Assembly (NCBI RefSeq): GCF_025499605.1
Contig: NZ_JAFMVC010000002.1
Coordinates: 1 to 64,000 of the forward strand
DNA length: 64,000 nucleotides
Source of the DNA: Carboxylicivirga litoralis
GTDB taxonomy: Bacteria; Bacteroidota; Bacteroidia; Bacteroidales; Marinilabiliaceae
Direction: 5' to 3'
Under the pieces are notes generated by a model that was not told where the DNA came from, did no database searches, and saw nothing but the letters and a program-made list of their open reading frames with translations. Every line of letters starts with the position of its first letter. Position 1 is the first letter of the stretch. Shown one piece after another: positions 7,208 to 16,408 of this stretch. Both the position numbers and the translations under genes were made by a program.

Positions 7208-8944
7208 ATGGAAACACAAACGCAAACAACAACCATGGAAGCCAAAGAAACGACATTGAAACGAATGAGTGGCTCCGAAGCATTGATGCAATCATTGTTG
7301 CATGAAGGAGTAGATTTGTTATTCGGGTATCCGGGTGGGGCAATTATGCCGGTGTATGATGCACTTTACCACTATCAGGATCGGTTAAATCACATCTTAA
7401 CACGTCATGAACAGGGAGCTGTTCATGCGGCTCAGGGGTATGCACGAGTCACTGGCAAAGTTGGCGTTTGCTTTGTAACAAGTGGACCAGGTGCAACCAA
7501 TGCCGTGACTGGTATTGCTGATGCTATGGTGGATTCAACACCAATGGTGGTGATTAGTGGCCAGGTGGCGTCGCCTTTATTGGGTACCGATGCTTTCCAG
7601 GAAACAGATGTGGTGGGCATTACACAGCCAATCACCAAATGGAACTACCAGGTAAAACGAGCCGAAGAAATTCCGGAAGCCATCGCGAAAGCATTTTACA
7701 TTGCGCGTTCTGGTCGTCCGGGGCCGGTATTGATTGATATCACTAAAGATGCTCAATTTGCCCAATTCGATTTTGAATATAAGACGGTAGATAAAGTTCG
7801 TAGCTACAAACCAAAATCACCCGTTAAGAAAGACAAAGTTGCTGAAGCTGTTCAGTTAATCAATCTGGCAAAGAAACCTTTAGCCTTAGTAGGTCAGGGC
7901 GTGGTGTTAGGTGGTGCCGAAAATGAATTGATGGAATTCTTAAAGAAAACAGGTATTCCGGCCGCCTGGACCTTGTTAGGTTTATCGGCCATGCCTTCAG
8001 ACTTTGAGCAAAACGTTGGGATGTTGGGAATGCACGGGCACTACGGGCCTAATGTTAAAACCAATGAAGCCGATTTGATTATTGCGATTGGTATGCGTTT
8101 CGACGACCGTGTAACAGGTAATGTTCAGAAATATGCCACGAATGCAAAAGTGGTGCATTTGGAGATTGACCCGGCAGAAATCAATAAAATCATTTATGCC
8201 GACGTGCCGGTATTGGGCGATGTGAAAGATTCATTGCCAATGATTACCGATATGGTGTCGAAAAATAAGCATGAGGACTGGTTGAATGAATTTAAAGTCT
8301 GTGATAAAATAGAAGACCAGAAAATTATTCAGCCTGAGCTGCATCCGGCTAAGGAAGGTTTAACCATGGGCGAAGTTATTCGTCGTGTAACCGAAAAGTA
8401 CGATGATGATGCCATTGTTGTCACCGATGTGGGTCAGCACCAGATGATGGCATCGCGCTATTTCAAATTTAAGCAAACGCGCAGTTTGGTTACATCCGGT
8501 GGACTGGGAACCATGGGATTTGGATTGCCGGCTGCCATGGGTGCTAAGTTAGGTATGCCGGAGCGTCCGGTTTGTTTATTCGTTGGTGATGGCGGCTTCC
8601 AGATGACCATTCAGGAATTGGGAACCATCTTCCAAACGCAAGCGGATGTGAAAATCATCTTATTAAACAACAATTTCCTGGGTATGGTACGCCAGTGGCA
8701 GGAGTTATTCTTCGATAGACGCTATGCTTCAACCGAGTTGGTTAACCCCGATTTCCAGACAATTGCAAAAGGTTATGGCATTGCAGGCGAGAAAGTAACA
8801 GAACGTGATGACCTGGATGCTGCTGTTCAGCGTATGACCGAACATAAAGGTGCCTATTTGTTAGAGGTGGTCGTAGAAAAAGAAGGTAATGTGTTCCCAA
8901 TGGTACCTACAGGTGCTTCGGTGTCAGATATTCGCCTTGAATAA
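7208..8944 (+). CDS. ilvB: Acetolactate synthase, large subunit
   Basis: 578 aa from ATG 7208; an in-frame TTG at 7199 would add only three residues. It condenses pyruvate with pyruvate or 2-oxobutyrate using TPP, FAD and Mg. Visible motifs are the TPP-activating Glu in HEQGAVHAAQGYAR, the FAD-domain stretch IAIGMRFDDRVTGN, and the TPP/Mg motif GDGGFQMTIQELGT followed by LLNNNFLGMVRQWQ. It is catalytic and needs the small subunit encoded next. Adjacent genes confirm a biosynthetic rather than catabolic role. Confidence 0.97.
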   Translation: METQTQTTTMEAKETTLKRMSGSEALMQSLLHEGVDLLFGYPGGAIMPVYDALYHYQDRLNHILTRHEQGAVHAAQGYARVTGKVGVCFVTSGPGATNAVTGIADAMVDSTPMVVISGQVASPLLGTDAFQETDVVGITQPITKWNYQVKRAEEIPEAIAKAFYIARSGRPGPVLIDITKDAQFAQFDFEYKTVDKVRSYKPKSPVKKDKVAEAVQLINLAKKPLALVGQGVVLGGAENELMEFLKKTGIPAAWTLLGLSAMPSDFEQNVGMLGMHGHYGPNVKTNEADLIIAIGMRFDDRVTGNVQKYATNAKVVHLEIDPAEINKIIYADVPVLGDVKDSLPMITDMVSKNKHEDWLNEFKVCDKIEDQKIIQPELHPAKEGLTMGEVIRRVTEKYDDDAIVVTDVGQHQMMASRYFKFKQTRSLVTSGGLGTMGFGLPAAMGAKLGMPERPVCLFVGDGGFQMTIQELGTIFQTQADVKIILLNNNFLGMVRQWQELFFDRRYASTELVNPDFQTIAKGYGIAGEKVTERDDLDAAVQRMTEHKGAYLLEVVVEKEGNVFPMVPTGASVSDIRLE

Positions 8945-9032
8945 TTAGACAAAAGATAGAAGATGCAAGACATAAGACCCGAGACGGTCATCATCTTGAT
9001 ACTTTATACTTTAATCTTGATACTTTAAAACA
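8945..9032 (+). repeat. ATCTTGATACTTTA repeat unit in the ilvB-ilvN spacer
   Basis: Two 14-nt direct copies of ATCTTGATACTTTA (8993-9006 and 9014-9027) follow a segment with GCAAGACATAAGAC. Related words recur in the ilvN-ilvC, leuA-leuC, leuD-leuA2 and leuA2-leuB spacers. Confidence 0.6.
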
Positions 9033-9575
9033 ATGAAACAAGAATTCACATTATCAATATATTCTGAGAATCACGTCGGCTTATTAAACCAGGTGACAAC
9101 AATATTTACGCGTCGCCATATTAACATTGAAAGCCTGACTACTTCAGAATCAGCCATTCCGGGCATTCATAAATTTACCATTGTGGTATTTACATCGCGC
9201 GAACAGGTAAATAAACTATTGCTGCAAATCGAAAAACGTATTGACGTGATTAAAGCCTTTGTGTTTACAGCCGATGAGATTGTGCATCAGGAAGTGGCAT
9301 TATATAAGGTAAAAACCGAGTCGCTGCTGAACAGCAATGAAATTGAACGACTCGTTCGCCAGTATGGAGCACGTATCCTTGAGGTAACCAAAGAATACAC
9401 CGTTATCGAAAAAACCGGTCATAAGCGCGAAACACAGGAGCTTTTTGAAAAGCTGGATCACTTTGGAGTTCAGCAATTTGTTCGCTCAGGACGAATCGCC
9501 GTTACCAAATTGAAAGACGAGTTATTATCGAATTATTTGAAGAAACTCGAAAAAGAAAAAAGTCTGTTAGACTAG
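9033..9575 (+). CDS. ilvN: Acetolactate synthase, small (regulatory) subunit
   Basis: 180 aa. The N-terminal ACT domain (residues about 4-75; signature YSENHVGLLNQVTTIF and HINIESLTTS) is followed by a second alpha/beta domain (about 85-165). This is the standard IlvN/IlvH layout, which raises catalytic activity and carries valine feedback inhibition. It pairs with the upstream IlvB. The C-terminus is a Lys/Glu-rich helix (KKLEKEKS). Confidence 0.95.
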   Translation: MKQEFTLSIYSENHVGLLNQVTTIFTRRHINIESLTTSESAIPGIHKFTIVVFTSREQVNKLLLQIEKRIDVIKAFVFTADEIVHQEVALYKVKTESLLNSNEIERLVRQYGARILEVTKEYTVIEKTGHKRETQELFEKLDHFGVQQFVRSGRIAVTKLKDELLSNYLKKLEKEKSLLD

Positions 9576-9669
9576 AATCAAAATTTAAGTAGCAAGACAG
9601 AAGACTAAATACATCAAGTAAATCATCTTGATACAAAAAACATAAAATAAACATTAATCAAATTAAATC
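9576..9669 (+). repeat. ATCTTGATAC-type repeat in the ilvN-ilvC spacer
   Basis: ATCAAG (9613-9618) and CTTGAT (9627-9632) make a small hairpin within CATCAAGTAAATCATCTTG, a shortened relative of the other spacer repeats. The words AGCAAGACAGAAGAC precede it. It has no terminator character. Confidence 0.5.
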
Positions 9670-10716
9670 ATGGCAAAAATTAATTTTGGAGGCGTTGAAG
9701 AAAACGTTGTAATGAGGGAAGAATTCCCATTGGAAAAAGCACGTGAAGTTTTAAAAGACGAAACGATTGCTGTAATTGGTTACGGTGTGCAAGGTCCAGG
9801 GCAATCCCTCAACCTAAAAGACAACGGTTTTAACGTCATTGTTGGTCAGCGCAAAGAATCAAAAACATGGGATAAGGCAATCGCTGATGGTTGGGTTCCT
9901 GGTGAAACACTTTTCGAAATTGAAGAGGCGCTTGAAAAAGCCACAATTATCCAATACTTGCTTTCTGATGCTGGTCAGATTCAGATGTGGGATACCGTTA
10001 AAAAATACCTGACTCCGGGTAAAGCACTTTATTTCTCACACGGATTCGGTATTACTTACAAAGAGCGCACTGGCATTGTGCCTCCGGCTGATGTGGATGT
10101 CATCCTGGTAGCACCTAAAGGTTCAGGTACTTCATTGCGTCGTATGTTCCTGGAAGGACGTGGTCTGAACTCTTCGTATGCCATCTTCCAGGATGCTACT
10201 GGTAAAGCTAAAGACCGTGTGATATCATTGGGTATCGGCGTTGGTTCGGGCTATTTGTTCGAAACAGACTTTAAACGTGAGGTATACTCTGACTTAACAG
10301 GTGAGCGTGGTACTTTGATGGGATGTATCCAGGGTATTTTTGCTGCTCAGTACGAAGTATTGCGTGCCAATGGTCACACTCCTTCAGAGGCCTTCAACGA
10401 AACAGTTGAGGAGTTAACGCAAAGCTTGATGCCATTGGTGGCTGAAAATGGAATGGACTGGATGTATGCCAACACATCAACAACTGCTCAACGTGGTGCC
10501 TTGGATTGGTGGAAGCCTTTCCGCGATGCGACCAAGCCGGTGTTTGAAAAATTATATTCAGAAGTAGCGGCTGGTAATGAGGCTCAGCGTTCTATCGATT
10601 CTAACAGTCAGGCCGATTACCGTCCTAAGTTAGAAGCTGAGTTGAAAGAGTTACGTGAGTCAGAAATGTGGCAGGCAGGTGCTGCTGTTCGTAAATTGAG
10701 ACCAGAAAACCAATAA
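9670..10716 (+). CDS. ilvC: Ketol-acid reductoisomerase
   Basis: 348 aa, a class I (short) enzyme. It isomerises and reduces acetolactate or acetohydroxybutyrate with NADPH and Mg. The Rossmann motif IGYGVQGPGQSLNLKDNGFN lies at residues about 36-55, and VGQRKESKTW provides the cofactor-phosphate pocket. The knotted C-terminal domain carries the metal ligands in the DLTGERGTLMG and ETVEELTQSLMPL regions. Operon position between ilvN and leuA is as expected for Bacteroidales. Confidence 0.96.
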   Translation: MAKINFGGVEENVVMREEFPLEKAREVLKDETIAVIGYGVQGPGQSLNLKDNGFNVIVGQRKESKTWDKAIADGWVPGETLFEIEEALEKATIIQYLLSDAGQIQMWDTVKKYLTPGKALYFSHGFGITYKERTGIVPPADVDVILVAPKGSGTSLRRMFLEGRGLNSSYAIFQDATGKAKDRVISLGIGVGSGYLFETDFKREVYSDLTGERGTLMGCIQGIFAAQYEVLRANGHTPSEAFNETVEELTQSLMPLVAENGMDWMYANTSTTAQRGALDWWKPFRDATKPVFEKLYSEVAAGNEAQRSIDSNSQADYRPKLEAELKELRESEMWQAGAAVRKLRPENQ

Positions 10717-10727
10717 TAATTAAAAAC

Positions 10728-10768
10728 TCATCGGATGACCACCCCATGATACAATGGTCATCCGATGA
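10728..10768 (+). repeat. Perfect 14-bp hairpin between ilvC and leuA
   Basis: TCATCGGATGACCA (10728-10741) and TGGTCATCCGATGA (10755-10768) form a perfect stem with a 13-nt loop. The following bases (TTTAGCTGTTAG) lack a T-run, so it is a weak terminator at best. It may mark a processing or stability boundary between the ilv and leu segments. Confidence 0.7.
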
Positions 10769-10848
10769 TTTAGCTGTTAGCTGACACCTGTTGGCTATCG
10801 GCTAGTTTTACGGGGAAAGGAATTCGGTAAAACTTAAAAACATTAAAC

Positions 10849-12345
10849 ATGGATAATAAAGTTTACATATTTGATACAACATTAAGAGACGGCGAGCAAG
10901 TGCCGGGATGCCAGTTAAACACTATTGAAAAGATAGAAGTAGCCCGTCAGCTCGAAAAGCTCGGCGTGGATGTTATCGAAGCTGGCTTCCCTATTTCGAG
11001 CCCCGGAGATTTTAATTCGGTGGTCGAAATTTCAAAAGCGGTAACCAATCCTACCATCTGTGCACTAACACGTGCGGTAAAAAAAGACATTGAAGTAGCG
11101 GCTGACGCCCTGAAGTTTGCTAAGCGAGGCCGTATCCACACTGGTATCGGCACATCGCCTTATCACATTAAATACAAATTAAATTCTAACGAAGATGAGA
11201 TTATTGAGCGTGCAGTGGAAGCTGTGAAATATGCCAAACGTTTTGTCGAAGATGTAGAATTCTATGCCGAAGATGCCGGTCGTTCAGACAACGAATACCT
11301 TGCAAGAGTGGTAGAGGCCGTGATTGCAGCAGGTGCTACGGTTATCAATATTCCGGATACAACAGGCTACTGTTTGCCAAAGGAATACGGCGAAAAAATT
11401 GCCTACCTGGTGAATAATGTGCCGAACGTGGATAAAGCTATTTTATCAACACACTGCCATAACGATTTGGGCATGGCCACCGCCAATACCTTAGCGGGTG
11501 TCACCAATGGTGCCCGTCAGGTTGAAGTCACCATCAATGGATTAGGCGAGCGTGCCGGTAATACTTCTTTGGAAGAAGTAGTGATGGCCATGAAATCGCA
11601 CCACGATTTGGACTACCAAACCGAGATTGACACGAAGCAAATCATGAAAACCAGCCGTTTGGTTTCTACCTTGATGCGTATGCCGGTGCAGGCCAATAAA
11701 GCGATTGTGGGACGTAATGCCTTTGCTCACTCATCAGGTATTCACCAAGATGGCGTATTAAAAAACCGTGAAAACTATGAGATCATCGATCCCGCTGATG
11801 TAGGTGTTAAAGAATCAAGCATTGTACTAACGGCTCGTAGTGGTCGTGCAGCCTTGAAACACCGCTTACATGTGTTAGGGTATGATTTTGAAGGGCCTGA
11901 ACTGGATGAGGTTTACAACCGATTCCTGGACTTAGCCGATAAGAAAAAAGATGTGGCTGATGAAGATTTGGAAGCGTTGGCTGGCACCGAAAAAGAAAAG
12001 CAGGATCGTTCAATCAAATTGGAGACACTTCAGGTTATATCAGGAAGCACAACCATACCAACAGCAACGGTAGCAGTGAGCTTCAATGGTGATGTATTTA
12101 CCGAAACAGCTTCCGGTAACGGACCTATAGATGCCGCTTTTACAGCTGTTAAAGCATTGGTGAAAAGAAAGGTACATTTGGAAGAGTTCCTGATTCAGGC
12201 CATCACCAGAGGCAGCGATGATTTGGGTAAAGTGCACGTTCAGGTTGAACACAAAGGCCAGATTTATTATGGTTTCTCGGCCAATGTCGATATCATAACC
12301 GCCTCAGTTGAAGCCTTCTTAGATGCTATTTCAAAAATTGGATAA
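10849..12345 (+). CDS. leuA: 2-isopropylmalate synthase
   Basis: 498 aa. It condenses acetyl-CoA with 2-oxoisovalerate, the first committed step of leucine synthesis. A TIM barrel (1-275) carries DTTLRDGEQ at residues 9-17 and the metal-binding [13 protein letters not shown] linker region includes [17 protein letters not shown]-terminal LeuA dimerisation/allosteric domain (about 385-495) suggests leucine feedback. It is followed by leuC after a 98-bp repeat-bearing spacer. Confidence 0.95.
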   Translation: MDNKVYIFDTTLRDGEQVPGCQLNTIEKIEVARQLEKLGVDVIEAGFPISSPGDFNSVVEISKAVTNPTICALTRAVKKDIEVAADALKFAKRGRIHTGIGTSPYHIKYKLNSNEDEIIERAVEAVKYAKRFVEDVEFYAEDAGRSDNEYLARVVEAVIAAGATVINIPDTTGYCLPKEYGEKIAYLVNNVPNVDKAILSTHCHNDLGMATANTLAGVTNGARQVEVTINGLGERAGNTSLEEVVMAMKSHHDLDYQTEIDTKQIMKTSRLVSTLMRMPVQANKAIVGRNAFAHSSGIHQDGVLKNRENYEIIDPADVGVKESSIVLTARSGRAALKHRLHVLGYDFEGPELDEVYNRFLDLADKKKDVADEDLEALAGTEKEKQDRSIKLETLQVISGSTTIPTATVAVSFNGDVFTETASGNGPIDAAFTAVKALVKRKVHLEEFLIQAITRGSDDLGKVHVQVEHKGQIYYGFSANVDIITASVEAFLDAISKIG

Positions 12346-12356
12346 TTTTTAGACAT

Positions 12357-12414
12357 AAGTATCAAGACAAAAGACACAAGAAACAAACCGGAGATGGGAA
12401 AAGTCTTGATACTT
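12357..12414 (+). repeat. 12-bp perfect hairpin repeat in the leuA-leuC spacer
   Basis: AAGTATCAAGAC (12357-12368) and GTCTTGATACTT (12403-12414) form a perfect stem over a 34-nt loop. A second copy of the word, ATCTTGATACTT, lies at 12417-12428. It is the clearest member of the dispersed spacer repeat family. Confidence 0.75.
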
Positions 12415-12443
12415 CAATCTTGATACTTGATACTTATAACAAA

Positions 12444-13847
12444 ATGGGAAAAACATTATTTGATAAAATATGGGACAGCCATGTTGTCAAAACGATTGAT
12501 GACGGGCCAAATGTCCTTTATATCGACCGTCACTTTATACACGAAGTAACGAGTCCGCAAGCCTTTGGTGGAATCAAAGCCCGAGGTGGAAAAGTAGCAC
12601 GCCCTTCGCAGGTAATTGCTACCCCCGACCACAATATTCCAACAGTTAATCAGCATTTAACCATCCAGGATGAGTTATCGCGTCATCAGGTGGAAACGCT
12701 GAAGAAAAATTGTGAGGAAAATGGCATCACTATGTATGGTTTGAATCACCCCTATAATGGCATTGTGCACGTGGTTGGCCCTGAGCTGGGCATTACACAG
12801 CCCGGTATGACTATCGTTTGTGGCGACAGTCATACATCAACTCACGGTGCCTTTGGTAGCATTGCTTTTGGCATCGGAACCAGTGAGGTGGAAATGGCCC
12901 TGGCCACGCAGTGTATTATGCAGCCTAAGCCTAAGAGCATGCGCATTAACATTGAAGGCGAGCTGGACAAAGGCGTAACGTCGAAAGATATAATCCTTTA
13001 CATCATTTCTAAAATATCGACAGGTGGCGGTACTGGCTACTTTGTTGAGTTTGCCGGTTCGGCTATTCGCAGCTTGTCGATGGAAGCCCGCATGACCGTT
13101 TGTAACATGAGTATTGAAATGGGAGCTCGTGGTGGTATGATTGCACCGGATGAAACCACTTTTGAATACATCAAAGGACGTGAGCAGGCACCTCAAGGCG
13201 AGCAGTGGGATAAAGCGTTAGCTTATTGGAAAACATTGGTAACTGATGCCGATGCCGTTTTTGATAAAGAACTGACTTTTGATGCCGCCGATATTGAGCC
13301 AATGATTACATACGGAACCAATCCGGGTATGGGCGCTAAGGTTTGTGAGAACATTCCATCTATGGATGACATCGAAGACAGCTCAAAGGCTTCTTTTCAA
13401 AAATCGATGGAATACATGGGTTTTGCAGCTGGCGATCAACTGTCAGGCAAGCCGGTTGATTATGTTTTTGTAGGTAGCTGTACCAACGGTCGTATCGAAG
13501 ATTTACGCGCCTTTTGTGAGGCCGTTAAAGGAAAGAAAAAAGCAGAAAGCGTTACCGCATGGATTGTTCCAGGCAGTAAGCAGGTTGAGAAGCAAGCCAT
13601 CGAAGAAGGTTTGAAAGAACAATTGGAAGCCGCTGGTTTTGAATTACGTCAACCGGGTTGCTCGGCATGTCTGGCGATGAATGACGATAAAATTCCTGCA
13701 GGTAAATATGCAGTGGCCACCTCGAACCGTAACTTCGAAGGACGCCAGGGACCTGGTTCCCGCACCATGCTGGCCAGTCCGTTAACGGCTGCAGCCGCCG
13801 CAGTAACAGGTGTTGTTACCGATCCACGAACCATCTTTAACTTTTAA
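12444..13847 (+). CDS. leuC: 3-isopropylmalate dehydratase, large subunit
   Basis: 467 aa from ATG 12444. An upstream in-frame TTG (12420) lies inside the repeat and would add eight unlikely residues. It isomerises 2- to 3-isopropylmalate with a [4Fe-4S] cluster. Aconitase-family landmarks are the [13 protein letters not shown] segment, [13 protein letters not shown], and [11 protein letters not shown], which supply the three cluster cysteines. It works with LeuD, encoded 15 bp downstream. Confidence 0.96.
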   Translation: MGKTLFDKIWDSHVVKTIDDGPNVLYIDRHFIHEVTSPQAFGGIKARGGKVARPSQVIATPDHNIPTVNQHLTIQDELSRHQVETLKKNCEENGITMYGLNHPYNGIVHVVGPELGITQPGMTIVCGDSHTSTHGAFGSIAFGIGTSEVEMALATQCIMQPKPKSMRINIEGELDKGVTSKDIILYIISKISTGGGTGYFVEFAGSAIRSLSMEARMTVCNMSIEMGARGGMIAPDETTFEYIKGREQAPQGEQWDKALAYWKTLVTDADAVFDKELTFDAADIEPMITYGTNPGMGAKVCENIPSMDDIEDSSKASFQKSMEYMGFAAGDQLSGKPVDYVFVGSCTNGRIEDLRAFCEAVKGKKKAESVTAWIVPGSKQVEKQAIEEGLKEQLEAAGFELRQPGCSACLAMNDDKIPAGKYAVATSNRNFEGRQGPGSRTMLASPLTAAAAAVTGVVTDPRTIFNF

Positions 13848-13849
13848 TC

Positions 13850-13855
13850 AGGAGG
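13850..13855 (+). promoter_or_regulatory. Strong Shine-Dalgarno before leuD
   Basis: AGGAGG ends seven bases before the leuD ATG at 13863. Most starts in this window lack such a sequence, so this junction is unusual. It may keep LeuD synthesis matched to LeuC. Confidence 0.65.
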
Positions 13856-13862
13856 AAGAATT

Positions 13863-14462
13863 ATGCCTATAGATAAATTTGTAACAGTTGAGACTTCGTT
13901 TGTGCCAATGCCAATCGAAAATGTGGATACAGACCAGATTATTCCGGCCCGCTTCCTGAAAGCGACGACTAAAGAAGGGTTTGGCGATAACTTGTTTTAC
14001 GATTGGCGTTACGAGAAAGATGGTTCGCCGAAAGCAGATTTTGTGTTAAACAACCCGGCTTATTCAGGTACCGTTTTAGTTGCTGGTAAAAACTTTGGAA
14101 GTGGTTCGAGCCGCGAGCATGCAGCGTGGGCCATTGCAGGTTATGGTTTTAAAGCCGTGGTATCGAGCTTTTTTGCCGATATATTCCGGGGTAACTCACT
14201 GAATAATGGCGTGTTGCCAGTGCAGGTGTCGGAATCCTTTTTGGCAGGTTTGTTTAAAGCGGTTGATGCCGATAATAAAGCTGCTGTGAAGATTGATCTG
14301 GAGAATCAAACCATCACTAATGTTTCAACAGACGAATCAGAAAGCTTTGAAATTAACTCATACAAAAAGAATTGCTTATTGAATGGCTACGACGATATCG
14401 ACTATTTATTAAGCCTTAGTGAGGAGATCGAAGCATACGAAGCAAAGGCTGTTAAGTTTTAA
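13863..14462 (+). CDS. leuD: 3-isopropylmalate dehydratase, small subunit
   Basis: 199 aa, the usual length. It forms the swivelling domain that completes the active site of LeuC. The motif [14 protein letters not shown] (residues about 79-92) binds substrate, and [12 protein letters not shown] near the N-terminus is typical of the family. A full consensus ribosome-binding site precedes it. Confidence 0.96.
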   Translation: MPIDKFVTVETSFVPMPIENVDTDQIIPARFLKATTKEGFGDNLFYDWRYEKDGSPKADFVLNNPAYSGTVLVAGKNFGSGSSREHAAWAIAGYGFKAVVSSFFADIFRGNSLNNGVLPVQVSESFLAGLFKAVDADNKAAVKIDLENQTITNVSTDESESFEINSYKKNCLLNGYDDIDYLLSLSEEIEAYEAKAVKF

Positions 14463-14777
14463 ACTAGTTGAGGAGTTTAAAGTTGAAGAGTTTATTTCCC
14501 TTTCGACAGTGGGATTGATTCTTCTGCCTACTGACTTCTAACTACTGACTAATTACGCAGAGTTTGATAATAGATAGAAAGTCATCTCGACTACCGTTCG
14601 GCGAGCCATCGCTGGACGGGGTCGGAATGATGAAAGAATCAAAAAAGGAAACAAGTAGTTTATAGTTTAAAAGTTGAGGAGTTTATTTTGAGCTTTTACA
14701 GCATGTAAATCATCTTGTGTCTTATGTCTTGAATCTTGTGTCTCAAAAAACAATAACCACAAAAACCAAAAGATTAC
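14463..14777. other. 315-bp repeat-filled spacer between leuD and leuA2
   Basis: No ORF. It contains two near copies of GTTGAGGAGTTTA (near 14467 and 14675), an imperfect hairpin at 14581-14633, and a final ATGTAAATCATCTTGTGTCT segment related to the spacer repeats elsewhere in the operon. No strong promoter or terminator is recognised, so read-through from leuD into leuA2 is likely. Confidence 0.55.
14581..14633. repeat. Imperfect dispersed-type hairpin
   Basis: Short matched blocks TCAT/ATGA, CGAC (14588-14591)/GTCG (14621-14624) and CCGT (14594-14597)/ACGG (14616-14619) give a broken stem opening with GTCATCTCGAC. It resembles GTCATTTCGACC-type intergenic repeats known from Bacteroidota genomes. 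That resemblance is from memory and was not searched. Confidence 0.45.
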
Positions 14778-16310
14778 ATGACTATAGAGCTAATGGATAC
14801 CACCTTACGCGACGGCGAGCAGACTACCGGAGTGTCGTTTAACGAATCGGAGAAGCTAGCCATGGCGACCATGCTGCTCGAAGAGTTAAAGGTGGACAGA
14901 ATAGAAGTGGCATCTGCACGAGTCAGCGATGGCGAATACCGGGCGGTGCAGAAGATTACAGAATGGGCCTCCAAAAAAGGGCTGCTTGATAAAGTTGAGG
15001 TGCTGGGTTTTGTCGACGGAAGAACATCTCTGGAATGGATACAAAGTGCCGGAGGAAGAGTCATCAACTTACTAACCAAAGGTTCGTTGAAGCATGTTAC
15101 CGGACAGTTGGGTAAAACACCTGAAGAGCATGTAGCGGATATCAAAAAGGTTTTACAGGCTGCTGAAGAAATGGCTATCGATGTAAATATTTACCTGGAA
15201 GACTGGTCGAATGGTATGATTGATTCGCCAGATTATGTGTATTTCATGTTGGATCAATTGCAGGATTCCAGCATTAAGCGTTTTATGCTGCCCGACACAT
15301 TGGGGATTCTTAACCCCGATCAGGTCACCGAATTTTGTTCTTCCATCATTACACGTTACCCTGATTTACATTTCGACTTTCACGCGCATAACGATTACGA
15401 TTTGGCAGTGGCTAATGTATTTGCTGCCATAAAAACAGGTGTGAAAGGCGTGCACACGACCATCAACGGTTTGGGCGAACGGGCAGGTAATGCGCCATTA
15501 GCAAGTGTTGTTGGTTTGGTCAATGATCAATTGGGTGTTAAAACCCATGTTGAAGAATCGAAGATCACCAAGGTAAGCCAGCTTGTTGAGAGCTTCTCTG
15601 CCATACGAATACCAACCAACAAACCATTAACGGGTGAATTTGTCTTTACCCAGTGTGCCGGCATTCATGCCGATGGTGACAATAAAGATAACCTGTATTT
15701 CAATCGCCTGATGCCTGAACGATTTGGGCGCGTGCGAAAATATGCCTTAGGTAAGACATCGGGGAAAGCCAATATCCTGAAGAACTTGGAAGAGTTGGGT
15801 ATCGATCTTTCATCAGAAGAGATGAAAACGGTGACCGAACGGGTTATTGAGCTGGGTGATAAAAAGGAAACCGTAACGACCGAAGATTTACCATACATCA
15901 TTTCTGATGTGCTTAAAAGTGCGTCGATAAAAGAGCATATCAAAGTAAAAAATTATAGCTTACAACTAACCAAAGGATTGATGCCTTTAGCCAATGTGAG
16001 TATTGAGATAGATGGCGAGATGCATCAGGAAACGGCTAATGGCGATGGGCAGTACGATGCCTTTATGCACGCCATCTGGAAGATATATGAGAAACTGGGC
16101 AAAAACCACCCGGTACTGGAGGATTACATCGTTACCATTCCGCCAGGGGGAAAGACAGATGCTTTGGTGGAAACAGTTATCTCCTGGGAGTTTAAGGGCA
16201 AGCTTTTTAAAACCCGAGGTTTGGATGCCGACCAAACAGAAGCAGCTATTAAAGCAACCGTTAAAATGCTTAACTTGATTGAAAACGGAAATTTGAAAAT
16301 TATAAATTAG
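14778..16310 (+). CDS. LeuA-family condensing enzyme (second copy; possible citramalate synthase)
   Basis: 510 aa. It has the DRE-TIM barrel motif [15 protein letters not shown] at residues 8-22, metal-binding [27 protein letters not shown], and a C-terminal LeuA-type regulatory domain (about 395-505). It differs clearly from the upstream LeuA: the substrate loop reads VDRIEVASARVSDGEY instead of [17 protein letters not shown] second LeuA-like gene between leuD and leuB is usual in Bacteroidales. Candidate reactions are acetyl-CoA plus pyruvate to citramalate (an isoleucine route bypassing threonine) or isopropylmalate synthesis with different feedback. The sequence alone does not decide between them. 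Confidence 0.85.
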   Translation: MTIELMDTTLRDGEQTTGVSFNESEKLAMATMLLEELKVDRIEVASARVSDGEYRAVQKITEWASKKGLLDKVEVLGFVDGRTSLEWIQSAGGRVINLLTKGSLKHVTGQLGKTPEEHVADIKKVLQAAEEMAIDVNIYLEDWSNGMIDSPDYVYFMLDQLQDSSIKRFMLPDTLGILNPDQVTEFCSSIITRYPDLHFDFHAHNDYDLAVANVFAAIKTGVKGVHTTINGLGERAGNAPLASVVGLVNDQLGVKTHVEESKITKVSQLVESFSAIRIPTNKPLTGEFVFTQCAGIHADGDNKDNLYFNRLMPERFGRVRKYALGKTSGKANILKNLEELGIDLSSEEMKTVTERVIELGDKKETVTTEDLPYIISDVLKSASIKEHIKVKNYSLQLTKGLMPLANVSIEIDGEMHQETANGDGQYDAFMHAIWKIYEKLGKNHPVLEDYIVTIPPGGKTDALVETVISWEFKGKLFKTRGLDADQTEAAIKATVKMLNLIENGNLKIIN

Positions 16311-16321
16311 ACTTAAGACAT

Positions 16322-16400
16322 AAGTATCAAGACACAAGACTGATGAATTTTAAACATCATGTAAATCATCTTGATACTTGATACTCTTATCTTGATACTA
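16322..16400 (+). repeat. 11-bp hairpin repeat in the leuA2-leuB spacer
   Basis: AAGTATCAAGA (16322-16332) pairs perfectly with TCTTGATACTT (16369-16379), and a further ATCTTGATACTA lies at 16389-16400 just before leuB. Its order of words (GACATAAGTATCAAGACACAAGAC, split across the left arm) matches that in the leuA-leuC spacer. Confidence 0.72.
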
Positions 16401-16408
16401 AAAAAAAT

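Noticed and set aside
12420-12443. TTG start for leuC at 12420
   Set aside because: It lies within the spacer repeat and would add eight residues absent from LeuC; ATG 12444 gives the canonical [10 protein letters not shown].
8945-16408. CRISPR array or tandem-repeat locus in the ilv-leu spacers
   Set aside because: Repeats are short, imperfect, separated by full genes and lack regular spacers; no cas genes are present.
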